DNA from: Candidatus Rhodoferax mariagerensis | GTDB lineage: Bacteria; Pseudomonadota; Gammaproteobacteria; Burkholderiales; Burkholderiaceae_C | Length of the DNA stretch: 64,000 bases | Assembly: GCA_016719055.1 (NCBI GenBank) | Contig: JADKAW010000004.1 | Coordinates: forward strand, 186,001 to 250,000 | Direction: 5' to 3' | Shown: positions 18,839-27,786 of the stretch, piece by piece | How the letters are laid out: each line of letters opens with the position of its first letter | Numbering within the stretch: position 1 is the first letter of the stretch | Program-made: the position numbers and the translations under genes | The notes under the pieces: generated by a model | What the model was told of the DNA's origin: nothing | What the model saw: the letters and a program-made list of their open reading frames with translations, nothing else | The model's database searches: none

Positions 18839-21800
18839 ATGCTGCCGTTTGATCGCTCTGTCCAACCGCTGCGACAGCTCATGCTGCGCCGGATTGGGGC
18901 GTTGATGGCGGGCACTGCCCTGGTGGTGATGGCGTGTTTTGTCTGGTTTGGCATGTTGCCGATGGCTGACCAGATTGCCAGGGAGCAGTTTGACGCCGCA
19001 GCTACGCGGGTCGAAGCGGGCCTGACGGCGCTGTTCGCGCCACCCGCGCGGTTGCTGGCCATGAGCCACGACTGGATTGGTGACCAGGCACCAGACCTGG
19101 CTTCGCCGCAGCTGTTCAATGCCACATTCCGCCCCATTTTGGCCGAGTTTGAACAACTCACCTCGGTGGTGGCGGGCACCTCCACCGGGCAGGGCTGGTT
19201 GCTGCTTGAGCTGGGTGGCGGGACCTGGCGCAACCGCATGACCGACATTCCACGCTGGGGCTTGAAGCGCCACTTGCTGCTGGAGCAAACCGGCAGCGCT
19301 GCCATGCGCCAGCACTGGAGCGACCAAAGTTACGACCCGCGCACCCGGCCCTGGTACCAGGGTGCACTGGCGCTGCCCGATGACAGGTCAGTGTTTTGGA
19401 CCGCACCCTACACATTTTTTACCACGGGCGACCCTGGCATCACGGCCTCGCGCCGCATGCGCCTGGCTGACGGGCGTGATTTTGCGCTGGGCTTTGATCT
19501 GACCCTGCGCGACTTGTCGCGCGCGACCCTGGGTGCCAGTGTGGGCTTGGGTGGCCTGGCCCTGGTGGTGACTGACGATGAACGGGTGCTGGGTTTGCCC
19601 GCAGCACCCGGCTCGGTGGCCGCGGCGGACTGGCTCAAGCACATCCTGAAACCGGCCTCGGCGCTTGGTCTGCCAGTGGTGACGCAGGCGCTGGCGCGCT
19701 GGCGCGAGGCGCAACGCCCAAGCGGCGATGTGCTGGCCTACACTGCTGGCGGCACCGACTGGCTGGTCAGCGTGCGTCCGTATGCACTCGGGCAGCAGCG
19801 CCTATGGGTGGTGGTGCTGGCCCCGGCCGGTGACTTTGCCCCGGCCTGGCGGCCAATTGCCCTGGCATTGGGGCTGTCGATGGCCCTGGCCGTGCTGCTG
19901 GCGATGTGGGCGGTGCGTGCCGGCACGCTGCGCATGACCCGGCCGCTGGAAATGCTGGCGCAGGCCAGTCGGCGCATCGGCCAGCTTGATTTTCAGGGTG
20001 AGGTGCACACCAGCAGCCGGGTGGCTGAGATTGTCGAGCTGGCCAGTTGCCAGCAAAGCATGCTGGCCACGCTGCGCGACAACCAGCAAGAGCTTGATGC
20101 GCGTTCGCTGACGCTGGCGCAGCAGGTGGTGGCCCTGCGTGAGGCCGAAACCCGCTTGCACCAGCAAAACCAGCAATTGCTGGCGATCATTGAAAACTTT
20201 CCGGGCGGGGTGTCGGTGGTAGGGCCTGATTTGCGCATTCAGGCCTGCAATGCCCGCTACCGAACCATGATGAGTCTGCCAGACACCTTGATCAGCAAAC
20301 CCGATCTGACGTTTGCCGATGTCATCCGCTTTACCGCCCAGCGCGGTGACTATGGCCCGGTGGACGTCGAAAAAACCGTCGCCGAGCGGCTGGCGCAAGT
20401 GGCCCAGCCGGTGCCACACCGTTTTGATCGGGTGCTTTCAGACGGGAGGGTGATTGATGTTCGTGGCACACCGCTGCCCCAGGGTGGCTTTGTAACGCTC
20501 TACATGGACGTGACCGCCACCAAACAGCACGAACACGAGCTGGAGCGGCTGGCGCACTTTGACGCCTTGACCGGCCTGCCCAACCGGGTGCTGCTGGCCG
20601 ACCGGCTGCGCCACGGCATGAGCCAGGTGATGCGCCGCGGTGATCAGCTCGGGGTGGCGTATCTGGACCTGGATGGCTTCAAATTTGTCAATGACGCCCA
20701 TGGCCATGAGGTGGGCGACCAGCTGCTGCTGGTGCTGGCCAGCCGCATGAAACAGGCGCTGCGTGAGGGCGACACCTTGGCCCGTATCGGGGGTGACGAG
20801 TTTGTGGCGGTGATGATGGATATGGCCGGCCCGAACGACAGCGTGCCCTTGCTGGTGCGCCTGCTGGCCGCGGCCAATGCCCCGGTCAACTTGCTCGGAC
20901 GCGAGATGCGGGTGTCAGCCAGCGTGGGTGTGGCATTTTTCCCGCAGGGCCAGGATGTGGATGCCGAACAACTGATGCGTCAGGCCGATCAGGCCATGTA
21001 CCAGGCCAAACAGGCCGGCAAAAACCGCTATCACTTCTTTGATGCCGAGCATGATGAGAGCCAGCGTGGGCAATTTGAGGAGCTGCAGCGTCTGCGCGAG
21101 GCGCTGGAGCGGCAAGAGTTTGTGCTGTATTACCAGCCCAAGGTGAACATGCGCACCGGTGATGTGATCGGTGCCGAGGCCTTGATCCGCTGGCAGCACC
21201 CCGAGCGCGGCCTGCTGCCACCCGCGGTCTTTTTGCCGCTGCTGGAAGACCACCCGCTGGCGGTGGATGTGGGCCAATGGGTGCTTGACACGGCGCTGGC
21301 CCAGATGGCCCATTGGCGGGCGGCCGGGACGCATCTGCCAGTCAGCATCAATGTCGGGGCGCGCCAATTGCAGCAGGGCGGGTTTGTCGCCCACTTGCGG
21401 GACAGCCTGGCGCGTTTTGCGCAGGTCAACCCGGCCGACTTGCAAATCGAAGTGCTGGAAACCAGCGCCCTCGAAGACATGTCGCGGGTCACGGAGGTCA
21501 TGGCCCAATGCAAGGCCATGGGTGTGCAGTTTGCGCTGGACGATTTCGGCACCGGGTATTCGTCGCTGACCTACCTCAAACGCTTGCCGGTGACCCTGCT
21601 CAAGATTGACCAGAGCTTTGTGCGTGACATGCTCGATGATCCCGACGATTTGTCAATTCTGGTGGGTGTGCTGGGTATGGCCGCCTCGTTTCACCACCAG
21701 GTCATTGCCGAGGGGGTGGAAACCATCGCCCATGGCTACATGCTGCTGCGCCTGGGGTGCGATCTGGCGCAGGGTTATGGCATTGCCCGCCCCATGCCAG

Positions 21801-22222
21801 CGCAAGACCTGCCAGATTGGGCCGCCTGCTGGACCCGTGACCCGACCTGGCGCGGGGTGGCGGTGGTGTCGCGCCAGAACATGCCGTTGCTGTTTGCCAG
21901 CGCTGAGCACCGCGCCTGGGTGGTGGCGCTTGAGGCTTACCTCAAGACTGAGCGGTTGCAACCGGTGCAGCTGGACAGCCATCGCTGCAATGTCGGGCAG
22001 TGGATTGACCAGGCCGGCTTGGTGCAACAAGCAGATCAGCCAGCGGTGGCCACCATCGTTGAGCTGCACGAGCAGGTTCATGCGCTGGGGGCTTACCTGT
22101 GTGATCTGCATGCCCACAACAAGACCGACGCAGCGCTGCAGCAATTGCCGCGCGTCAAGCAGTTGCGCGACGAATTGCTGGCGCAACTAGAGCTGTTTTT
22201 GGCAGCCCGTGACAGCGCTTGA
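18839..22222 (+). CDS. Membrane sensor with PAS, GGDEF, EAL and C-terminal CZB-like domain
   Basis: A 1127-residue inner-membrane protein. The first membrane helix is at about 18-40. A periplasmic sensor of Cache type follows (WSDQSYDPRTRPWYQGAL is characteristic), then a second helix (about 338-362) and a HAMP-like linker. A PAS domain lies at about 445-560. The GGDEF domain (about 565-735) has an intact GGDEF and an RxxD inhibitory site (REGD). The EAL domain (about 745-985) keeps GAEALIRW, ETSALED, DDFGTGYSSL and AEGVET. The last 110 residues resemble a CZB zinc-binding domain: His1024, Cys1050 (in CNVGQW), His1077 and His1081. The Cys-His-His spacing of 27 and 4 equals that of E. coli DgcZ. 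The protein probably couples a periplasmic signal and cytoplasmic zinc to c-di-GMP turnover. Confidence 0.93.
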   Translation: MLPFDRSVQPLRQLMLRRIGALMAGTALVVMACFVWFGMLPMADQIAREQFDAAATRVEAGLTALFAPPARLLAMSHDWIGDQAPDLASPQLFNATFRPILAEFEQLTSVVAGTSTGQGWLLLELGGGTWRNRMTDIPRWGLKRHLLLEQTGSAAMRQHWSDQSYDPRTRPWYQGALALPDDRSVFWTAPYTFFTTGDPGITASRRMRLADGRDFALGFDLTLRDLSRATLGASVGLGGLALVVTDDERVLGLPAAPGSVAAADWLKHILKPASALGLPVVTQALARWREAQRPSGDVLAYTAGGTDWLVSVRPYALGQQRLWVVVLAPAGDFAPAWRPIALALGLSMALAVLLAMWAVRAGTLRMTRPLEMLAQASRRIGQLDFQGEVHTSSRVAEIVELASCQQSMLATLRDNQQELDARSLTLAQQVVALREAETRLHQQNQQLLAIIENFPGGVSVVGPDLRIQACNARYRTMMSLPDTLISKPDLTFADVIRFTAQRGDYGPVDVEKTVAERLAQVAQPVPHRFDRVLSDGRVIDVRGTPLPQGGFVTLYMDVTATKQHEHELERLAHFDALTGLPNRVLLADRLRHGMSQVMRRGDQLGVAYLDLDGFKFVNDAHGHEVGDQLLLVLASRMKQALREGDTLARIGGDEFVAVMMDMAGPNDSVPLLVRLLAAANAPVNLLGREMRVSASVGVAFFPQGQDVDAEQLMRQADQAMYQAKQAGKNRYHFFDAEHDESQRGQFEELQRLREALERQEFVLYYQPKVNMRTGDVIGAEALIRWQHPERGLLPPAVFLPLLEDHPLAVDVGQWVLDTALAQMAHWRAAGTHLPVSINVGARQLQQGGFVAHLRDSLARFAQVNPADLQIEVLETSALEDMSRVTEVMAQCKAMGVQFALDDFGTGYSSLTYLKRLPVTLLKIDQSFVRDMLDDPDDLSILVGVLGMAASFHHQVIAEGVETIAHGYMLLRLGCDLAQGYGIARPMPAQDLPDWAACWTRDPTWRGVAVVSRQNMPLLFASAEHRAWVVALEAYLKTERLQPVQLDSHRCNVGQWIDQAGLVQQADQPAVATIVELHEQVHALGAYLCDLHAHNKTDAALQQLPRVKQLRDELLAQLELFLAARDSA

Positions 22223-24689
22223 AGAGCCTGGCACGCGCACCAGCCTGCTGAGCCCGGCCCTGCTGGGGCTGCTGACGGGCACCGCCACGCAATTGCAGCA
22301 AAGTACCCTGTGGCCTGCCCGATTTTATATGACTATTGGGCTATTCGCCCTTATAGCGTATGCGCTGTACGCTCTTAAAATTAGAGCATTCAAGGCCGCG
22401 TGGAAACTGCCGTGGTGGGGCACGCTGATCTTGCTGGCTGGGTTGGCGTTTGCATTGACCGGGGCGCGCTCGGTGTTGTTTCAAAGCAAGGGACTGCAAC
22501 CGGCACTGGAAGGGCGTGACCTGGCCGTGACCGGGGTGGTGGCACGCATGCCACAGCGTTCTGAGGTGGGCATTCGTTTCAGGCTGTCACTCGAGTCGGC
22601 CCGGCTGGACGGTCAGGCTGTGGCGCTGCCGCGTCAGCTCGATCTGACCTGGTATTCGGGGGTGTTTGGGCGGGGTGACGGACCGGGTGAGTGGATGGGC
22701 GAGTTGCAACGTGTGCCCGCACCCCTGCAGGCCGGTGAGCGCTGGCAGTTCACGGTGCGGCTCAAGGCACCGCACGGTGGCATCAACCCGCACGGCTTTG
22801 ACTATGAGCTGATGCAATGGGAGCAGGGCGTGCAAGCCACGGGTTATGTACGGGCCGGACCCAAGGATGCGCCGCCGCAGCGTCTGGCCATGACAGCCTG
22901 GCATCCAGTGGAATGGGCACGTCAGCAACTGCGTGAGCGCATTGACGAGCAGGTGGCCGAGCCCGCTGCCGCCGGGCTGATGGCGGCGTTGGTGGTGGGT
23001 GATCAGGCAGCCATCGACCGCGCCGACTGGGACGTGTTCAGAGCCACCGGGGTGGCGCATCTGATGAGCATTTCGGGCTTGCACATCACCCTGTTTGCCT
23101 GGTTGGCGGGTGTGATGGTGGGGGCCTTGTGGCGTCGCTCAGGCGTTTTGTGTTTGCGTTTGCCGGCAGCCAGTGCGGCCCTCTTGGGTGGTATGGGTCT
23201 GGCCACGGCGTACGCGGTTTTCAGTGGTTTTGGGGTGCCGGCGCAGCGCACCGTGCTGATGCTGGCCTGTGTCGGGCTGTTGCGCTTGTCGGGTATGCGC
23301 TGGCCCTGGCCGCAGGTCTGGCTGCTGACCTGCGCGGTGGTGGTGCTGGCCGATCCCTGGGCGATGTTGCAGCCAGGGTTTTGGCTCAGCTTTGTTGCTG
23401 TCGGGATTTTGTTTGCTACTTATTCAGAAGCGGCAAGCGCTTACAGTAAAAGGGCTAGAGGCCTATTTTCTTCAATTTTCAGGGAGCAATGGGTGATCAC
23501 TCTGGCACTGGCACCCTTGTCGCTGGTGTTGTTTGGTCAGGTTTCGCTGGTGGGCTTGCCAGCCAATGCGCTGGCCATTCCGTGGGTGACGCTGGTGATC
23601 ACACCCTTGGCCATGCTGGGTGTGTTGGTGCCCGGCCTATGGCAGCTGGCGGCATGGGCCTGCGCCGTGCTTGCTGCCGTGTTGCAGGCGCTGGCAGGTT
23701 TGTCGTGGGCAGTTTTCTCGGTGGCGCAGGCACCGTGGTGGGCCGCTGCAGCCGGTGTGCTGGGCGGGGTATTGTTGGTGCAGCGCCTGCCTGGGCCACT
23801 GCGTGCGCTGGGTCTGCCAATGATGATGCCGGTGCTGTTGTGGCAGCCCGCGATGCTGCCATCGGGTGAGTTTGAATTGCTGGTGGCTGACATCGGGCAG
23901 GGCAATGCGGTGCTGGTACGCACCGCGCAGCATGCGCTGCTGTTTGACGCCGGCCCGCGTTTTAGCCATGAAAGTGATGCCGGGCAGCGGGTTTTGGTGC
24001 CGCTGCTGCGGGCTATGGGGGTGAGCCTGAATATGCTGGTGCTGAGCCACCGCGACAGCGACCACACCGGCGGAGCGGCCGCCGTGCTGGCCACGCAGCC
24101 CCAGGCTGAGCTGTTGAGTTCGATTGAGGACGACAACGCGTTGCAGGCGCAGCGACCGGCCAGACGCTGCGAGGCGGGCCAGCACTGGCAGTGGGATGGG
24201 GTTGACTTTGACGTGTTGCATCCGTCGGCCAGCGACTACGGCCCTACACGCAAAACCAATGCCATGAGCTGTGTGCTACGCATCTCGAACAGGCACCAGA
24301 CGGCGTTGCTGGCAGGTGACATCGAGCAGGCGCAAGAGGCCCGGCTGGTGCAGCAAGGGGTGCAGGCGCTTGCCATGCCAGGTGTTGCAGCGCCAACCCG
24401 TCAGTCCGGTTTGCGAGCGGACTTGTTGCTGGTGCCCCACCATGGCAGCAAGACATCCAGCAGTGCCGCTTTTATAGACACTGTGCAGCCGCGCATCGCG
24501 GTGGTGCAAGCGGGCTACCGAAACCGGTTTGGCCACCCGGCAGGCCCGGTTTTGGTGCGTTATGCTGATCGGCAGGTGCAGGTGATCGACACGCCTCATT
24601 GTGGTGCGCTGACCTGGCAGTCGTGGCGGGCTAACGAGCCCAAGTGTCAGAGGGTGGCTGAGTTGCGGTATTGGCGACATCAGTTCTGA
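22209..24689 (+). CDS. comEC: ComEC/Rec2-family DNA uptake channel
   Basis: An 826-residue polytopic membrane protein. The GTG start at 22209 overlaps the previous gene by 14 bp. After N-terminal helices comes the soluble N-terminal domain (DLAVTGVVARMPQ, then INPHGFDYE). The competence core follows with many helices and the motif HLMSISGLHITLFAWLAG. A C-terminal metallo-beta-lactamase-like domain (about 550-800) has LVADIGQGNAVLV, LSHRDSDHTGG and LLVPHHGSKTSSS. It forms the inner-membrane channel for transforming DNA. Two dispersed repeats lie in frame: one encodes a hydrophobic stretch near residues 42-59, the other about residues 403-421. Whether competence is functional here cannot be judged, but the frame is intact. 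Confidence 0.95.
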   Translation: MTALEEPGTRTSLLSPALLGLLTGTATQLQQSTLWPARFYMTIGLFALIAYALYALKIRAFKAAWKLPWWGTLILLAGLAFALTGARSVLFQSKGLQPALEGRDLAVTGVVARMPQRSEVGIRFRLSLESARLDGQAVALPRQLDLTWYSGVFGRGDGPGEWMGELQRVPAPLQAGERWQFTVRLKAPHGGINPHGFDYELMQWEQGVQATGYVRAGPKDAPPQRLAMTAWHPVEWARQQLRERIDEQVAEPAAAGLMAALVVGDQAAIDRADWDVFRATGVAHLMSISGLHITLFAWLAGVMVGALWRRSGVLCLRLPAASAALLGGMGLATAYAVFSGFGVPAQRTVLMLACVGLLRLSGMRWPWPQVWLLTCAVVVLADPWAMLQPGFWLSFVAVGILFATYSEAASAYSKRARGLFSSIFREQWVITLALAPLSLVLFGQVSLVGLPANALAIPWVTLVITPLAMLGVLVPGLWQLAAWACAVLAAVLQALAGLSWAVFSVAQAPWWAAAAGVLGGVLLVQRLPGPLRALGLPMMMPVLLWQPAMLPSGEFELLVADIGQGNAVLVRTAQHALLFDAGPRFSHESDAGQRVLVPLLRAMGVSLNMLVLSHRDSDHTGGAAAVLATQPQAELLSSIEDDNALQAQRPARRCEAGQHWQWDGVDFDVLHPSASDYGPTRKTNAMSCVLRISNRHQTALLAGDIEQAQEARLVQQGVQALAMPGVAAPTRQSGLRADLLLVPHHGSKTSSSAAFIDTVQPRIAVVQAGYRNRFGHPAGPVLVRYADRQVQVIDTPHCGALTWQSWRANEPKCQRVAELRYWRHQF
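22331..22387 (-). repeat. Dispersed repeat, copy 5 (in frame inside comEC)
   Basis: Read on the minus strand from 22387: GCTCT start, GAGC at positions 14-17, GGGCGA at position 38. It is translated in comEC as the hydrophobic segment GLFALIAYALYALKIRA, a likely membrane helix. Confidence 0.75.
23415..23471 (+). repeat. Dispersed repeat, copy 6 (in frame inside comEC)
   Basis: GCTAC start, AAGC at positions 14-17 and GGGCTAGAGGC at position 38. This is the copy most like the intergenic one at 44610. It is translated as about residues 403-421 of ComEC (SEAASAYSKRARGLF), a polar loop. Confidence 0.85.
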
Positions 24690-24696
24690 TGGCTTA

Positions 24697-25166
24697 CCCC
24701 CCCTATCCCCCCGCCCTTTCCACCCCCACCGGGGTGGAAAGGGAGCCGAACAGCCTTATTGAATCGCGCTCTTTTTGATGGTCGTGATCGACATCCCTGG
24801 CACGGTTGACAGGCTTTTAACAGCCTTGGGTTTGGGCTTGACCTTTTAATCGTGCGCGTTCTTGGCGCACTTGTACGCTTGATGGTTGAAGCTTCAGGGA
24901 TTTTTACCACTCCCCAGGCCTGGGAGCTATTTGACAAAAGCGCCAGACTGGCAGGGGGCAGTTCAGCTCTCCCGTTCTGACACCAACAGATTGCCCCAGG
25001 CATTAAAAGATCCACCGGGCAACGTCCCAACCGAGATCAGAAAACAAAATCAAAAGGAAAAGTAAGAGTAAAAAGACAACATACCTTGCTCCGAGCACCT
25101 TCAATAGGGCTGTCCGGCTCCCTTTCCACCCCGGTGGGGGTGGAAAGGGCGGGGGGATAGGGGGGG
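24697..25166. mobile_element. 470-bp element with 67-bp terminal inverted repeats (REP/MITE-like)
   Basis: The arms at 24697-24763 and 25100-25166 are reverse complements with two mismatches over 67 bp. Each arm starts with a run of seven C (or G), and contains a perfect 13-bp-stem hairpin of its own (CCCTTTCCACCCC / GGGGTGGAAAGGG, 4-nt loop). The 336 bp between the arms hold no recognisable gene; the minus-strand frames there are proline-rich or low-complexity. No clear target duplication was seen, although ATGG occurs just outside both arms in mirrored position. It could be a non-autonomous transposable element, an inverted REP pair, or a large terminator structure after comEC. It fills the whole gap between comEC and the ATP-grasp gene. 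Confidence 0.7.
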
Positions 25167-25221
25167 AATCACCATCCGACTGGCCCAAAGCTTGCTATGC
25201 TAGCTATAGGAGAAAAGATTC

Positions 25222-26736
25222 ATGCAGAAATTTGACGAGATGTACACCCAGTTGCCCTATGAGTTTTTTACCCATGGGGCGCAGATTCGCGATCACTACA
25301 AGATCTACGACGAATGGCTGGCGCGCCAGCCCGGCGACATGATGGCCAAGCGGCGCGAAGAGGCCGAGATGATCTTTCGCCGCGTCGGCATTACCTTTGC
25401 GGTTTACGGTGAGAAAGACGAGGAGGGCGCGGGCACCGAGCGGCTGATTCCGTTTGACCTGATTCCGCGCATCATCCCGGCGCACGAGTGGGCCAGCATG
25501 GAGCGTGGTCTGGCGCAGCGCGTGTCTGCCCTGAACCGCTTCATTCACGACGTCTACCACGACCAGGAAATCATCAAGGCCGGCATCGTGCCGCGTGAGC
25601 AGATTGAAAACAACGCCCAGTTCCGTCCTGAGATGGTGGGTGTGGCGGTACCCAACCAGATTTATTCCAACATCTCCGGCATTGACATCGTGCGCGCGCC
25701 CAATGCGGCCGGGGTGGGTGAATACTACGTGCTGGAAGACAACCTGCGTGTACCCAGTGGTGTCAGCTACATGCTCGAAGACCGCAAGATGATGATGCGG
25801 CTGTTTCCTGACCTGTTCAGCATGCACCGGGTGGCGCCCATTGCGCACTACCCCGACCTGTTGCTGGAAACCCTGCGTGCCAGCAGTCCGGCCACCACTG
25901 CCGAGCCCACCGTGGTGGTGTTGACCCCCGGTATGTACAACAGCGCCTATTTTGAGCACGCGTTTTTGGCCCAGCAAATGGGTGTGGAACTGGTCGAAGG
26001 CCAGGACCTGATGGTGAAGGACAACTTTGTCTACATGCGCACCACCCGCGGGCCGAAGCGGGTCGATGTGATCTACCGCCGGGTCGACGACGATTTTCTC
26101 GACCCATCCGTGTTCCGCCCCACCTCCACGCTGGGCTGTGCCGGCCTGATGGACGCCTACCGCGCCGGCAATGTGACCATCAGCAACGCGGTCGGCACCG
26201 GGGTCGCCGATGACAAGTCGATTTATCCTTATGTGCCCAAGATGATCGAGTTTTATCTGGGTGAAAAACCCATTTTGAACAATGTGCCGACCTACATGTG
26301 CCGCAACAAGGATGACCTGGCCTACACCTTGGCCAACCTGAAAGACCTGGTGGTCAAAGAGGTGCATGGTGCTGGCGGCTACGGCATGCTGGTGGGACCG
26401 GCATCAACCACCGCCGAGATTGAAGACTTCCGCAAAGCCTTGCTGGCCAACCCGAGCGGCTACATTGCCCAGCCCACCTTGAGCCTGTCAAGCTGCCCGA
26501 CCTTTGTTGAAAGTGGCATTGCGCCACGGCATATTGATTTGCGGCCCTATGTGTTGTCGGGCAAAACGGTGCAGATGGTGCCCGGCGGTCTGACCCGTGT
26601 CGCGCTCAAGGAAGGCTCGCTGGTGGTGAATTCGTCACAGGGTGGTGGCACCAAAGACACCTGGATTCTGGAAGACGAGTCGGCCCTGGGCGAGTCCGCC
26701 GTGGTGTCGCGGCAGGCCCAGCAGCAGGCCAGCTGA
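25222..26736 (+). CDS. Circularly permuted type 2 ATP-grasp protein
   Basis: A 504-residue cytoplasmic protein of the circularly permuted ATP-grasp family (formerly DUF404/DUF407). Typical segments are FFTHGAQIRDHYKIYDEW-like start, VYHDQEII, GEYYVLEDNLRVPSG, YRRVDDDFLDP, GAGGYGMLVGP and HIDLRPYVLSG. These carry the nucleotide- and metal-binding residues of the fold. A good ribosome site (AGGAG at 25208-25212) precedes the ATG. The family forms amide bonds in unidentified peptide-like products and almost always travels with an alpha-E gene, which is next here. The usual third partner, a transglutaminase-like protein, is not next to them. Confidence 0.93.
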   Translation: MQKFDEMYTQLPYEFFTHGAQIRDHYKIYDEWLARQPGDMMAKRREEAEMIFRRVGITFAVYGEKDEEGAGTERLIPFDLIPRIIPAHEWASMERGLAQRVSALNRFIHDVYHDQEIIKAGIVPREQIENNAQFRPEMVGVAVPNQIYSNISGIDIVRAPNAAGVGEYYVLEDNLRVPSGVSYMLEDRKMMMRLFPDLFSMHRVAPIAHYPDLLLETLRASSPATTAEPTVVVLTPGMYNSAYFEHAFLAQQMGVELVEGQDLMVKDNFVYMRTTRGPKRVDVIYRRVDDDFLDPSVFRPTSTLGCAGLMDAYRAGNVTISNAVGTGVADDKSIYPYVPKMIEFYLGEKPILNNVPTYMCRNKDDLAYTLANLKDLVVKEVHGAGGYGMLVGPASTTAEIEDFRKALLANPSGYIAQPTLSLSSCPTFVESGIAPRHIDLRPYVLSGKTVQMVPGGLTRVALKEGSLVVNSSQGGGTKDTWILEDESALGESAVVSRQAQQQAS

Positions 26737-26783
26737 CACGCCATCTCTTCCCCAATTGCTTATTTGACCTATCGAAAGCGCGT

Positions 26784-27743
26784 ATGTTGTCACGAACCGC
26801 CGACCATTTATTCTGGATGAACCGTTACACCGAGCGGGCTGAAAACACGGCCCGCCTGCTGGATGTGAACTACCAGACCTCGTTGCTGCCGCAGTCTGAG
26901 GGCGTGGCGCTGGTCGGCTGGCAGGGTCTGCTGTCCATCAGCGAGCTGATGCCAAGTTACCGCAAAAAGCATGGCGAAGTCCGTTCCACCGAGGTGATGG
27001 ACTTCATGGTCAAGGACGAAAGCAACCCGTCGAGCATCTTGTCGTGCCTGAAGGCCGCCCGCGAAAACGCCCGTGCCGTGCGCGGTGCACTCACCACCGA
27101 GGTCTGGGAGACGCAAAACCAGACCTGGCTCGAAGTCAGGCGCATGATCAAGAACGGTGAGTTCGAGCAGGATCCGGCGCAGTTTTTTGAATGGGTCAAG
27201 TTCCGCTCGCACCTGTCACGCGGTGTGACGGTGGGCACCATGCTGATGGACGAGGCGCTGTATTTCATGCGCCTGGGCACTTTTCTGGAGCGGGCCGACA
27301 ATACCGCGCGGCTGGTCGACGTCAAGTTTCACGCGGTGGAGAGCGACTTTTATGGCACCGCCAATGAAAAAGACCAAGAGTACGACTTTTATCACTGGAG
27401 CGCCATTTTGCGCAGCGTCAGCGGTTTTGAGGTGTACCGCAAGGTCTACCGTGATGTGATCAAGCCAGAGCGTGTGGCTGAACTGCTGATTTTGCGTCCC
27501 GACATGCCGCGCTCCTTGCACGCCTGCCTGAACGAGGTGGTGGGCAATCTGCGCATGGTGGCCAATGACCAGTCGGGTGAAACCCACCGCCGAGCGGGCA
27601 AGCTGCGTGCAGAGCTGCAGTACGGGCGCATTGATGAAATCCTGGCCACTGGCCTGCATGCCTATCTGACGCAGTTTTTGGACCGCATCAACGACCTGGG
27701 TGCCCACATCAGTCGCGATTATCTGGTGCCAATGCCGGGTTGA
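26784..27743 (+). CDS. Alpha-E domain protein (DUF403)
   Basis: A 319-residue all-helical protein matching the alpha-E family over its length. It begins MLSRTADHLFWMNRYTERAE, the family signature, and has FLERADNTARLVDVKFH in the middle and RAGKLRAELQYGRIDEI near the end. It is the constant partner of the circularly permuted ATP-grasp protein encoded 47 bp upstream, and the two are thought to act together in making a peptide-like metabolite. The biochemical role of alpha-E is not established. Confidence 0.93.
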   Translation: MLSRTADHLFWMNRYTERAENTARLLDVNYQTSLLPQSEGVALVGWQGLLSISELMPSYRKKHGEVRSTEVMDFMVKDESNPSSILSCLKAARENARAVRGALTTEVWETQNQTWLEVRRMIKNGEFEQDPAQFFEWVKFRSHLSRGVTVGTMLMDEALYFMRLGTFLERADNTARLVDVKFHAVESDFYGTANEKDQEYDFYHWSAILRSVSGFEVYRKVYRDVIKPERVAELLILRPDMPRSLHACLNEVVGNLRMVANDQSGETHRRAGKLRAELQYGRIDEILATGLHAYLTQFLDRINDLGAHISRDYLVPMPG

Positions 27744-27786
27744 TGCCTTGTTGCCCTGTTGATTGAGGCAAACCGTCACTGCTGAG

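Noticed and set aside
24680..25188. Two minus-strand frames inside the inverted-repeat element
   Set aside because: Proline/glycine-rich or low-complexity products created by the palindromic C-runs; no family recognised and no ribosome site.
25204..26367. Long antisense frame opposite the ATP-grasp gene
   Set aside because: A shadow caused by G+C-rich codon bias; histidine/glycine-rich product without known motifs.
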